Shown: piece by piece, positions 34,018-46,373 of the stretch | How positions within the stretch are numbered: the stretch's first letter is position 1 | Layout of the letters: each line of letters starts with the position of its first letter | DNA from: Paragorgia papillata | Taxonomy: Eukaryota; Cnidaria; Anthozoa; Scleralcyonacea; Coralliidae | DNA length: 64,000 nt | Reading direction: 5' to 3' | Assembly: GCA_035771165.1 (NCBI GenBank) | Contig: JAWNZC010000285.1 | Location: 1,279,501-1,343,500 of the forward strand | The notes under the pieces: generated by a model | The model's input: only the letters and a program-made list of their open reading frames with translations | Told to the model about the DNA's origin: nothing | Database searches by the model: none | Program-made: the position numbers and the translations under genes

Positions 34018-34461
34018 GTCTAAATAACTCCCAATTACTAAGCAGGTCTCCTTTGCAGTTCATCGGCGAGGGCATAGGAAAATTGGACGTGAACTTTAAC
34101 CCTGTTGTTGCTGCCGATTGTGAACTTTAACCCTGTTGTTGCTGCCGATTGTGAACTTTCTTGCCGAGCGAGACTCGCTCGTCGCCATATTAAATTATTC
34201 GTTTAATAGTTCGTTTAAAAGACTAAAACTTTGTCTTCCTTTCCTTTCTGTAGGATCTAATCGCCTGGTTTAACCCAGTAGGTGATTTCTTCTTTTTACA
34301 CCTGACACCATGTTTCGTGTTCTAATAGACTCGACACTGTATATAAGTATGCTTAAATAAATATCAAACAACCTTCTTATATGATCTATGATTATGTTAA
34401 TATACATGTAAATTACTTATACCGGAAGTCTCTCGTAACATACACCTCAAAAATCGCAAAA

Positions 34462-34513
34462 CCTCTCAAACCACGGTATTGGAATCGCAAAATTAATACC
34501 GTGGTTTGAGAGG
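34462..34513. repeat. Perfect 19 bp-arm hairpin A
   Basis: CCTCTCAAACCACGGTATT (34462-34480) and its exact reverse complement (34495-34513), with loop GGAATCGCAAAATT. Confidence 0.85.
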
Positions 34514-34905
34514 ATGCGAAAAATTCTGGGGTCAAATATCGCTATAGGTGCTCATAAACACGAATTATTTCGCTTTAAAATGCGTTGATAATGCATTTTT
34601 CGACTGTCCGAAAGCCCAAAGCTAGTCTTTTTGTCAGCTACTTATGTGTGGAGATTAACTGAGCACCATTTCTATCTGTAAAAGCAAGCAATACTCGAAT
34701 TCAAGCTCTTCTTGCTAAATCATATTAACAACATTAACATGGTAGTTGTTTCAGTGTTTGTAGCTTATTTAAAAGATTGGTATAGCTGCTAGTGCCAATC
34801 TAAAGTTAAGAGAACATTCTACAATTCATACTTTAGGAAATAAATCCAGTAAAGTGTTCTTAAAGGAGCGTAAAATACGCAAAATCATGTGTGCTTATAG
34901 ACAAC

Positions 34906-34947
34906 GAGCGCATGGTATTAGTTTTGCGATTCTAATACCATGGCTCG
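34906..34947. repeat. Hairpin B, related to hairpin A and inverted
   Basis: GAGCGCATGGTATTAG and CTAATACCATGGCTCG pair with one mismatch around the loop TTTTGCGATT. Read on the minus strand its loop is AATCGCAAAA, the same as in hairpin A, so the two hairpins are an inverted pair about 430 bp apart. Confidence 0.75.
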
Positions 34948-35049
34948 CTGATTTCTGGTAAATACTTTAACTTACCCCTATTATAGTGTATCATAATATA
35001 AACCTCAGTACTCCTTAAGTGTCTTTAGCCATGTTTTAGGCCCCTTAGC

Positions 35050-37080
35050 CACAGAATAAAGAACTGAGCAGAAGGTCCACTCGGGTTGGAACCTTTGAAG
35101 TTTTTGTCCCCGCGCTGGTTACCGAAAACCACTTCCGGAAAATCTCGCAGCCAGTAAACCTCAGCCAGTTCAACAATGAGTGCAATGGCGAAATACGGAG
35201 TTGGATCACTAAAATCGATATATTTCAAAAACTAGTCGCTCGATTTTTACGCTACAACCAGTAATAATAGAGGAAAGGTAGATGACAATATTTTTGCCAT
35301 TTAGAAGGTATGGGAAACATTTGAAAGTGAAAATTTACGGATTAAAACGAACTCGAACCGCCATTGTGTGAAGCTATTTAAAGCATTACCGTCTACTTTA
35401 AACTTGCATTTGCAAGCAAAAATAAGAGCAGACTATCTTTGAAAACAGTTTAAACGTTAAATATAAAGATTAAACTGCACATATTTCCTGTTATTTCTTG
35501 AATGGGATGAGTAATTTTGAAGAACGAAGCAATTCTATTAGTTGACGTTTTACAAGTAATACTTGAAAATAAGGCCAGCTGTTGTTTTATTTCATAGGGA
35601 TGCAACAAGTCAACAACATATATTTTTTTCATAACTCATGTTTAAATTACTGCTTGGTGTCACCACCTTTGAGTTTGATGTCATGTTGTTTGACATCAGT
35701 GTGGTGTATGTTTTAATAACCAATTCTGCAGTTAAAAAACTGAATGCAATGGATTTACAATGAATGAATATACAAAATGTCTATTAGAATATAATATATA
35801 TATAGACTCTTAAAGAGACTCTTAAAATTAAACCTGACTTTTTACAGGGAAAATAGAATTTCTCTGAATGACTTTGCTTGGTCATAATATGCAAAATTCA
35901 AAGTTAGTGCAAACTTGCTGTTGCACTGGTGCAGTTCAACAAGAAATTCAACCTCGAATGATAAAGTTTTTTTGTGCAATCACAAACACACAATCCCAAA
36001 TATTTATTTTCATATAGCAAAAAGTATTAAAATAATTTACACTGTAGTGAAAATCAAAGTACAGTATCAAACTGGTAAACTATAGATTTTTTTAGAAATA
36101 ATTTACAAGTGACCATCCAATAAACAAAATATTCCTCTAAAATTACTATTATACACCAGTCCTTGTTTTGATCTAAAATATATGATCATTCCTCTACCAT
36201 GAAACATTACAGCTTAGGTTAGCAACCCCAATCTTGGACTGAATTGCATATATTTCAGTACACTACTTTCAAGTTCAAGAAGATCAAGGGTATGAGATGA
36301 TATGAATATAAACAAGTTCAAGAAGAAGTACTGTATGCACGATTCAACTGTAATAAAAAATAAAACAAACATAAAAATCACAGCCACGCTTCCCAATATA
36401 AACATATTAAAGTTATCATTGCAGAACTATATAACTTTAGTTTTGAAAAGCGGGTTGTCTTTTAATATGGAATACCGGTGTCACGGTCTCAGCGATCCCC
36501 CAGTCTGAGTTATCCCCTAAGACCAACTGCGCAGTTATCCCCTGCTTTTCTTCATTGATATTGTCGTTTATCTAGCAAATTTCAGTGTCCAATTGCCCCA
36601 AATTCACCTAACAGAATTGCTTCGTTGTTCAGAGCTACTCGTCCAATTCAATAAATAACAATAACAAAAAGTGTGATTTCATCTTTGTACTCAATGTTTG
36701 AAATGTTTTCAAAGAGTTTCTACTATTTTTCTAGCCGTAAAGGCAAGTTGAAAGTCGACAAGAATGCTTTAGTGGCTCAATACTGTGGCGGTTTTAATTC
36801 CGTAAATTTTCACTTTCAGATGTTTTTCATACCTTCTAAACAGCAAAAATATTGTCACTTACCTTCTCTGAATCACTACTGGTTGTAGCGTGAAGATCGA
36901 GCGACTAGTTCGTGAGATATAGCGATTTTAGTGAAGCAACTCCGTATTTCGCCATTACACTCCTTGTTGACCTGGCTGAGGTTTACTGGCTGCGAGCTTC
37001 GCAGACCTCGCGCATGCGCACTGAAAAACGGCGACACTTTTACCCCCGAGTGGACCTTCTGCTCAGTTCTTTATTCTGTG
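35050..37080. mobile_element. 2.03 kb element with ~300 bp terminal inverted repeats inside CCTTAG repeat
   Basis: Ends begin CACAGAATAAAGAACTGAGC on both sides; CCTTAGC flanks both (35043-35049 and 37081-37087). The inverted repeats extend to about 35363 and from about 36785, with AACTCCGTATTTCGCCATT-type sequence and GTTTACTGGCTGCGAG in both. The interior has no recognisable ORF. The 7 bp flank could be a duplication (7-8 bp is seen for P and hAT elements), but the surroundings are rich in CCTTAG, so chance is possible. Confidence 0.75.
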
Positions 37081-37234
37081 CCTTAGCCCTCCTTGTGGTG
37101 TATGTCCCACAATGCTTGGGGGCACGACCACGAGGAGAGTCACCCAGACAGACCTCAGCTTGTAGTTGATACTTGTATTACTTGATAGTTATAACGTTGA
37201 TATTGTTTTAAATAAATCGGATACTCACGAACTT

Positions 37235-37425
37235 AACAATCCTTACCCCTCCTTAGACATCCTTAGCACTCTTTAGACATCCTTAGACCTCCTTAGACCT
37301 CCTTAGCCATCCTTAACCCTCCTTAGACATCCTTAGCCATCCTTAGCCCTCCTTAGACATCCTTAGCACTCCTTAGACATCCTTGAAACTTTATCTATAC
37401 ACGGAAAATTCATCAGGCAATTATT

Positions 37426-37468
<43 letters not shown>

Positions 37469-37835
37469 CTAAAGGTGAAATATTAAAACATAACTAACTA
37501 TATAAAAACAAACTATAAACTAACTATATTATTAAATTCTATTATAATTAATTAGTATCTACGCCTGCTTAGCCCTCTTTAGCCATCCTTAACCATCCTT
37601 AGACGTCCTTAGCCTTCCTTAGACATCCCTAATACTCCTTAGCCATCCTTAGCCCTCCTTAGACATCCTTAGGCCTCCTTGCCCATCCCTAGCCATCCTT
37701 AGCACTCCTTATACCTCCTTAGACATCGTGGCCTCCTTATACCTCCTTAGACATCCTTAGTCCTCATCAACCCTCCTTAGCCCTCCTAAGCACTCCTTAG
37801 GCCTCCTTAGACATCCTTAGCACTCCTTGGACATC
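37235..37835. repeat. 10 bp minisatellite CCTTAGNCNT
   Basis: Many copies of CCTTAGACAT, CCTTAGCCCT, CCTTAGCACT and CCTTAGCCAT in two blocks (37235-37390 and 37565-37835), separated by an AT-rich stretch with an (AT)n run at 37433-37458. Sporadic copies also occur left of 35043. Confidence 0.9.
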
Positions 37836-37849
37836 CTTTTTAAAATTGT

Positions 37850-40203
37850 TTAAATTTAAGACAGTTGTACTTACTGATTATTGGTAAAAAACTATATTTT
37901 AAAGTCCGTTTCCTGGCATCATGCCACCACCAATGCCACCTACATATGTTAACATTTTATTAATATAAAGGTAGAGCCCTTAGATGGCATTTCTAAGTGA
38001 ATGTTAAAATAATTGTTCAATGTGCAAAGATGGGCCCCTTTTTAATATATAGAAATTGAAAAGTGAACAGAGAAGGTTGATAAGAAAATTGCTAAATTGC
38101 GTTTTACTTTTCCAATTTGGAAAAAAAATCGCTAAACGGCATTTAACTTTTGCAATGGTGAGTGAGCCTCCTCGTATTCTATAGATTGCTCTGATGAAGG
38201 CATGAGTCAACAGGTCGAAAGCTCAGCGATATAATAAAAACGTGGTGTTTCCACAAATATCTCCTAAATAATGTAATAATTACTTATTCCTCACAATATT
38301 CACATATTTCCTATTCTTGTCATTGGGTTATTTTACTTACCCGTGAAACGTGTAGCCTCCGTTGCCGACGTCTTATGTGATTATGAAACGTGATCGATGA
38401 TTTTTTTAATCCGTGATTCGTGATCGTAAGGTTTCAAATCTTTTTACGTGCACGCGAAAGTAACATTTGATTTAAACGTGATTCGTGAATCGTCTGTTTT
38501 GCGTGAACATTTGTTTTAGGATTTATGGAATTTCTGCCAGGAATAACACCAGGCTTTCACTTGTTTAACACTCTGAAACCTGTCGATGACCTTTGGTATT
38601 TTACTGACGCTAGCTACTTCTAGACTATTTTGACTATTTTTCTCTGACTCTTCCCCACCTACCACTCCACCACTCTAACTCCAGACGATTGTACTCGTCA
38701 AATGGAAACCTTCAGGCTTCAGAGTGTTGACACAAAGATAATAAAAAGCGACGCCAGGCTTGCGCCTTTTTTTGCATTATCGCAGTGTTTATACAGACAT
38801 ATACAATCGGCTGCAAGGACACAAAGGAACCCTTCAACCTGCTGCATCCTGCTGAGATTGAAGTGAAAGACTTCGAGAGGGCGAAATATTATAAATCGGT
38901 CAGACGATGCTCAATATTAATCCGTGAATTTCTTTTCTATTTTTATGTGAATCGTGATTGCCTCGATTTTTGTGTGAACGTGAAAAGTCTAAATATGTTT
39001 ACGTGAATGCATTTTGTGAAGGGTATAGGGGACTCTCTTATTAATGACGTTGCACCATGTGGTTCATTCCCAATGTAATGTTATATGTTCAATGCTAGGC
39101 ATTAGCAGTCGATTATATGGAGCGGAATAGCCCGCCTTGTGTGTTTATTGAAAAAAAATCTGATAAACAGCCTCTAATCAAAATGTTAACACTGTTATTT
39201 TCAGTATTGCAGTGATTTACAGTAGGGCGGAAGATGCCCAATGTTGGGGGCAACTAAGTTTGAGCCCATCAGAAGCTTTATTCAATTTTTAGCCAGATCA
39301 AATACCAGGTCTGGTCACACTGACTATAGGCTAGGCAGTAGACACGACTCACAGGGTACTAACTTAGCTCCATACTGTCAGAAAAGTCTGGTTGAACTTC
39401 GCTGCTTAAAATTGTCTTGAGGACAACATGATGTAAATTGAAAATATTTTACCAAGTTTTCTATACTCAACTGAAGCTAAAATATAAGTTCCAGATGAAC
39501 AAGCCATTAACTCCATATACATTGAGTCCAAACTTTTGAATATTTCTGGGACAGGTCTAAATATTGCAACAGCATGGAAACCAATTGTAAACAAACAACT
39601 GCTGAAAATTAATAAAGAAATTGAAAATATTTTATTAAAGACATGCTCATGTGACACAAAAGGCTCGTTGTTACCTGTCAAAAATACATCACCAGAACGA
39701 TCGGCTCGCTGTATTGCAATTGTTAATTTTTATTATCAGTTGAAACAATCTCAGTCATATCAGTTAACAATATAATAAGTCTCCATTCAATAATATATTA
39801 CTGTATTCATAAAGGATATGTTTGCACGTTCATGTGCAAATACAACGATTCCGCTCTATATATTTGTACAGTACGTGATATCCACACGTAAATAGCGCCT
39901 AATCGAACTGTTGGGCAGTGCAAACAAAATGGTTCCAATAAACAAAAAACAAGTAGCACTTTATATCCTGGCAAAGAAACTTCACCAAACGCTATTTTTG
40001 AGCAACTGCTTTGGAAAGTGTTCGACGACCGCTGGTTCGACCAACCTCGTGAGCAAAACAAAATGGTGACCTTCGGCAAACTTTCGTTACTTTACGTAAC
40101 ATGTTCGTTAAACACGTGATTGCCACAAACAAACTAAATCAGAACATTTTCGATAGCAATACGTCTTCGGACTACGTCCGAGACGCAAAAACGTTTGTAA
40201 TTT

Positions 40204-40240
<37 letters not shown>

Positions 40241-42480
40241 ATAACTGATATTTTTGTTTTGTTAATGAACAAAACGAAACTATAAACAGAAACTAAACTT
40301 TAAAATCTCCATACGTAATAGCGTCCTGGTAAACGTTTTATACCATATTTATTCACTCGTCATTGCACGTATTGAATACCACACGTTCGTTTTATTAGAT
40401 CCTTTACAACTAGTGCTTCTTTGGTAGCTTTCTCCTTTTTGTCGATCTTTCAGTAACGGGCTTAAAATACTTGGAAAGGTCATCATCCGGTTTATCTACC
40501 AATTTTCTTGTCTTTCTTTCCTTCCTCGTTGTACTTTCGCTTGGATCTAGTTAAAATCACGAATTTCATGGTGAAATTGGTCTGAAATTTTAATGTACAC
40601 AGAAAGCATTCGGAATTATAAAGAATCACGAGTATAGATAAAAGCATGCACGTACCTTTATCAGCTAGCGCGACTGTTTTTTCCAGACGGTTGAGGAGCA
40701 GTTGTACCAATCACGCTCACCTGTGTTGCAGCGACGGTGTTTTCCTCTTCTGTTTTTGCATCTTCTACCATACATGTATAAAACATTAACATAAGGATAA
40801 CTCGCATAAAGCTGCGTTGCATATATGTATATATATATATGTATATATCAAATAGCTATATAAATTTGCACCGAGTGATTTGCGAATATATATGTTAGAA
40901 TCCCCCCCCCCCCAGTCTGTGGTATTCGAGCTCGAATTTACCACGACTAGATCGCATTCCACTCAGCGGAGGGGAATATGTTATTCCCCTCTGACAGACA
41001 TCAGAGAGGAATATGATGTAATTCCCCTTTCACACGGAATACAATCTCGGGTACCACGCGCGAACCCTAAACGGAGCTGTAAACATATGCAATGGAGGTC
41101 CAAGAAGACGTTTTGTGTTATGTATCATAATATTCAACGTTGTTTCGGTATGTCTCATTTATAGCCCTAATTAATCGAATTCCCCTCGCTCCCGGTCTGT
41201 AAATGATAAATATTATTTAGGGGTAATACACAAGTAAATTTCACGTATCAAAAGTTACATGGGTTGCAAGGTATATATAACCTACATATGTTTAAAGTGC
41301 CTATAACCTCTTCAGGGATTTTGCGAATTTGTACTACTTAGAGCATTCTGATAAGAAATGTAATATATCTTCTCAGTCAAAAACGTCATCTTCAAGGACT
41401 TTTTGCTGTCAAAGTAACCGGATGTGATGTCATAGCGGGAACGGATGTGATAGGCATGATGATGATGATGGCAATACCATAGGTTGCTATTGGAGGGTAC
41501 TTCACCCGCCTTATAAGTATGATAAATACTTGGTAATGTTGTAAAATTAATAAAATAATTAAGAAATTGAACTTACTTCAATGTGTGATATGATTTTATA
41601 CTCTCAAAACGCTCAGGTACATTAATGCCTGGGCCCAGCCTCCCTCGCGGTGTTAAATCAGAGAAAATAAACGAAAAATTATTTTATATTCATTGTTGCA
41701 ACAATGTGATTTTTTTTTACGTTTATGTCCTTCGTATAGATTTTAAGTTTTTCTTGCTACGTTTAACTTTGGTAACAGGAAGTCACGTGATCAGTTATAA
41801 GCCTAAATTTATAGTAAAAATAACGCATTTTGAAACGTGACCCGCAGGAATGGATAATCATTTCCCCACGATTTTCTTTTGGTACATATAGTAAATTCTA
41901 AGATTGGTCTTTAATGTTCAACCTTGAATCGATAGAATTTTACCACTGATCACTAAGATAATTGGGGTGAAATGAAAACATCGCTGTATTTCTAAGGAAT
42001 TTGTCCATTTAAAGCTATTTACGAAGTGTTAACCTTCCCGCCGAAGCCATTGAAGTTAAACTTTTAGAACCTAAATACCATTGTCGAATGCGCCATTTTT
42101 TACGCTTGAGCCGAGGTACTTCTTTCAGCGGTAGAACCCAGTGCCATGGCAACTATGCACGCGCAAAATGGCGATCAAAACAACTATAGCGCAGGGAAGC
42201 TAGTTTTCTTTGAAATGTGCATTTTGGAACTTATTATTTAAGTCTAGAAAGCCATACGTTTTACTACAAATAGAAAAATGTTCTAATTTGGAATCATGAT
42301 ATTTAGTTTTCTTCTGTAGTTTAAACGAAGTGCATATTTTTTATGCATCATTCTAGTGCACTATATAATGTTGTGTCGCCACTGCGGCACTCGTTCTAAC
42401 GTTTAGCTTTATAGAGGAAATATTGCAATATTATGTGGTCTGACGTACTTTGGCCTGTTATGTCTTAATGACGCAAAAAC
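37850..42480. other. 4.6 kb without a recognised gene
   Basis: Contains scattered CGTGAATCGTGATTCGTG-like words at 38380-38530 and 38920-39010, a (TTA)n run at 40206-40240, a run of C at 40903-40914 and short ORFs without motifs (for example 39681-39406 minus and 40710-40492 minus). A lone TTAAAGTGCCTATAACC at 41292 resembles the start of TTAA-type elements but no matching end was found. Host exons could hide here, but none can be supported. Confidence 0.4.
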
Positions 42481-42552
42481 GTGTCAGAATAATGCGCGTG
42501 ACCGCAATTTAGGCGCCAGATTCCTATTGCAAAAGTCTCGTCCTTTATCATC

Positions 42553-45500
42553 ATGGTTATTAGTCTCATTCACCCACATTCCTGTGGATTTGCTAAGACA
42601 GCAGTTTGGCAAGTCACAAAAGCGGTTGTTGCCAAAATTAAACGCAACGCGAACGAGACGCCAAAGGAGCATCAAGCGCGCAGTGTACAGGAGATATACA
42701 AGCGCTTCACGCATATGTTAACTGGAAATAAATTCGCAGTTGATCTCAAAACCTTCAGGAGAAAGCTACCAGATCTTTGCAAGAAGTTCAGTACTTGGAA
42801 TCCCCACAAAATGCAAGAGCGCCAACAATATTTAGAGGCCTTTTCTGCGGATAACTGGAAGAATCTGTCACCCGAACGAAAAGCTGAACACAGCTTCATG
42901 GATTGTCAAGGTTGCTTTCACAGGTATTCAGTCTTTCAGTCCTTCTTTCCTGTAACATCCAAGGAATTCAAAGGTTGTTTAAAGCAAAATCCAGTGGCTG
43001 TTGCTCAAGATATTGCTTCCACAATACGCGCAAATCCAATTCTAGTCAGTGCAACCAACGAGAATACCAACGTGCAGCTCAAGAAGTGTATGACGACCTG
43101 AATCCAGTGTTCGAAAGGACATACAATGTGCCCTTGGTGAAAACATTCACGACGCTTAAGGAGTTGAACATTCAAACAAAGCTGTCTAGAGCTGACAAGA
43201 AAAAAGAAATGAGAAATAATATGAGGAAAGCAGAGGCTTGTTTGGAAGAACAATGGAAGATCAGTAATGAGGTAAAGTGAATGTTGACATTTAATATTTA
43301 CCAGTCAAGTAATTAAACATATTTAATAAGTAATAAACAATATAAACAATAAAAATGTTTTAAAAATATACATAATAAAAAATAAATTTAAGCTAACCCT
43401 ATACAGCTAGCTAGTGCATGTGCGACAAAACATTTTCATATCACGATACTGTATACAGTATACATTAATTGTGTGTATACATAATATATACACACATACA
43501 TGTACACTGTCTAATATATAACACTATTTTTTAAAATTATGATATTATAGATGCCTTGGGAACCGTCAATCATTTAGAGCCAGTGAACGTCTTGCAATGG
43601 CATTTGAAAGCAAGGAAGAAGCAATTAAGACATCAAGCTCCAACAGTGGTAAATCAAAGAAAAACGCTGTTGGTAGATTTGACAAAACAACTTGGGACAA
43701 TGATGCATTGAAAAGAGAAGTACAGGGATATGATGACAACATACAAGTTAATTGGTCCAGCTTAGCTGTTAAGTATGCCATCACCAACGCAAAAGGAGAA
43801 AGAGCAAGAAATGGTGGGAAAATTGCTAAAGAGTATATGGAATCTGCTGGAGTTGACACCACTCACTTCAAAAGAAAATCAAATGGAGACCACGACTTTC
43901 CAAGGATCCGAAAGAAAAAGAGAAAGGGTGCAGGAGGTGAAATTAGCATTCCAACACCAAGTACAAATGAGGAACTAAAAAAACCAGCTAAAAACAAAAG
44001 TTCTGGAAGGGGAATACAGTGTTGGAGAATTGATTGTACCAAAAAATGTATATAATTATATAGGTAATTAGGTATATAATGTATACATAATTATATATTT
44101 ACAAGCATGGTATTGAGTGATAATTATGCATGAACATGCATTTAAATTATTTTTGTTGAAATATTTTGTAGTACGAGAAACATGTTCTGCAAGAAGATGG
44201 CAAAATTATAAAGAAAGTGTTTCATGTCCAAGGCCGTAAACATCCTCTACTGGAAATAAGCCAGAAACTACTTCACAAGCACGAGAAGCTGATGGGAAGC
44301 AGGGTGAACCAAGAATACATCCTGATGTCAAATGACGAGTTAACGCAGTGATTAAAAGCCATAAATGAGTACCAGGAAGGTGAAAGCATTGAAGACATGA
44401 AGAAAAGATTACAGAAAGTTGAGAGAATGTGTCATTTGAAAATATGGCATGACCAGTCCACCATTGCTAACACAGTCATCTGGTTTTTATGGTAGCTTGC
44501 ATATATGATTCTGCTGTGTTTTACAAAAATGATGAATATTATGCAAAATACCATAATGCTGACGTTCAAGCCTTGGTTGAAACTCCTGAAATTTACATTC
44601 TTGCTCGATGCAGTGGCACTGACTATGAGCAATTAGCTTATGTAGACACAAGGATTGAGTGCCTGCTGCATGAGCTAAGGCAAATTTATGAGGGAGACAC
44701 CAGGAGAGAAAAGGAGAAGCTCTTGGCTGAAGAGATGCACGGTGTGAAACGGGTACCAGCATTGTTGTATACAGCTCCAGCAGCAACTCTACAGTCAATC
44801 AATTGCCAAAGATATGAAACTTTGCCCTTAGCCTTTACATGACATTGGGAATCACATACATAACATGCTTACAGAATTACCACAACATCTCCCTGTCAAT
44901 GAAGCTACCCCTATTGATGAAATTGTTTCCCTTGTTGATAAGAATACTAAAAGAACATTTGACTATCGGTGCACCCTCATTAAAGTAGCTCATCATTCCA
45001 GAGGAAAAATCTCATCCAAAGCACAAGCCCTTCTCGATACACTAGTTGAAATACAAGCAATTGCCTACAACTCTGAAGACAACAGAGCACCAAAGCAAAT
45101 TCTACGCCTCCACAATCTGGCCCGGTATCACTCGATCCTGTGTAGAAACGTTATTGGGTTTAACTTGAAGAAATTAACAAGCCGGAAATTTTATGGTGGA
45201 TACTTCCACAACATTACATCTCATGCAGCTGTCCAAAACAGTATAATTAGTGGAAGGTCAAGTTATGTCGAAGAGCAAGAGCGGGTCTTTAACACTCTCG
45301 TGAGCATTTCTAAAACAACATCATCCTATCACCCAGACCAGATTGTGGGGAATGTTTTTATTAGAGTACAAGCTGAAGAAAAATTTAATTCCACAATGGC
45401 ATGCCATCACCAATCGTTACCAGCTAAACAACAATCTGAAGTTTCTAAGCTTTCAATGTCATTGCCATCATTTTCGAATACAACATTCTCCTTAGATTTT

Positions 45501-45567
45501 CTAAATGAGCATGGCAGTTCCTGGCAAGCTCATTTAGAGAAAATAAGTGATTACTTATTGGTTGGTG
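42553..45567 (+). pseudogene. Uncharacterised multi-exon protein, 5' part (interrupted at 45568)
   Basis: Successive plus-strand pieces form one large protein. The first block, 42553-43271, is Lys-rich with DLKTFRRKLPDLCKKFSTWN and, after a shift near 43050, REYQRAAQEVYDDLNPVFER; it ends at an AG|GTAAAG donor. The second, 43551-44055, has SERLAMAFESKEEAIKTSSS and FDKTTWDNDALKREVQGYDD. The third begins at 44172 after TTTTGTAG and reads EKHVLQEDGKIIKKVFHVQG then HLKIWHDQSTIA; it has a TGA at 44349-44351. Then FMVACIYDSAVFYKNDEYYA (44489 on) and 44865-45567 with LHNLARYHSILCRNVIGFNL and KLTSRKFYGGYFHNITSHA. The WHDxSTIA and later acidic SSYVEEQERVF motifs could be parts of a DDE-type catalytic site, but that is inference. 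I recall similar uncharacterised multi-copy proteins in cnidarians; no named family. Confidence 0.6.
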
Positions 45568-46340
45568 CAAGGGAGCACGTTAGAATGTGATACATCTTGT
45601 AAATAAACCTCGAAATAAATTTTATTTACCTAAGTTGTTGACGTTTTGTGCGAGTCGCGAGTTCGACAAAACCGCTGACATTATGAGCCCCGACGAGGGA
45701 GCCGAATACTCTCCGAAGATATGCGAGAAGGGGAGTGCAACTACCGAGATATCTTCCGACAATGCTCGTAGCACGTTGCTATGCACATAGTGTTGCTATG
45801 CACAATAATTATACGCGAATACCGAGACAACCAACGCGGAAAACCCGATCTTCGTGATATTCACAGCAAGACGTAAGTTGTTTTCGTTGAATGATTGATC
45901 AATTTGGACTCTGATGAGAAAACCGTTGGCTTTCATGAATAAATCATTTTGAATTTTTATTGTCAGAATCGCGGGTTTGTTTGTCAACGCTCCAGGATAA
46001 ACTTCCATTAGTGTATTTGGCTCGATCTTTATACGATCTACTGCTACGAGCATAAGGAGAAAAGCTGTTTCTAATCAGACTATTTTATTGGCTGAAAGCC
46101 ATCACATGCTCCAGAGGCGGATTAAGGGCACCTGAGGCCCCTGGCTGTTTTTCTGATTGGGCCCCCCAGGTCCCTTCTTGCACTGCACTGTAAATACATA
46201 AGGGTCCTTTACAAATTTCGAAACAAAACAACAAACGTAACATGTGTCACATGTCAGATAATAAAACTTTATTATTTATCTTTTCAGTGAAACTTCATTT
46301 AACTTATTTGAGAAGAGAAATTAATAGCATCAGATCAAAC

Positions 46341-46373
46341 AAATAAAATAAAATAAAATAAAATAAAATAAAA
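46341..46373. repeat. (AAAAT)n microsatellite
   Basis: Six or so AAATA units beside the C-terminal end of the hAT transposase. Confidence 0.8.

Larger units (their letters stand above)
34018..35042. other. No gene; duplication and hairpins
   Basis: A 31 bp unit (TGAACTTTAACCCTGTTGTT...) is repeated exactly at 34090-34120 and 34121-34151. Two hairpins are listed separately. No ORF of interest. Confidence 0.5.

Noticed and set aside
38170..38225. CTGATGAAGG...GTCGAAAGC as a hammerhead ribozyme
   Set aside because: The core words are present, but I could not pair convincing stems. No reverse-transcriptase fragment lies beside it. Needs a covariance-model search.
38670..38710. CCAGACGATTGTACTCGTCA as a taxon marker
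   Set aside because: It resembles a repeat I associate with anthozoan genomes from memory, but one copy and no search result cannot support a taxonomic call.
39406..39681. Minus-strand ORF with hydrophobic stretch as a host membrane protein
   Set aside because: No start context, splice sites or family resemblance; the opposite strand is equally open.
41292..41600. TTAAAGTGCCTATAACC as the left end of another TTAA-type element
   Set aside because: No matching inverted end or second TTAA was found within several kb.
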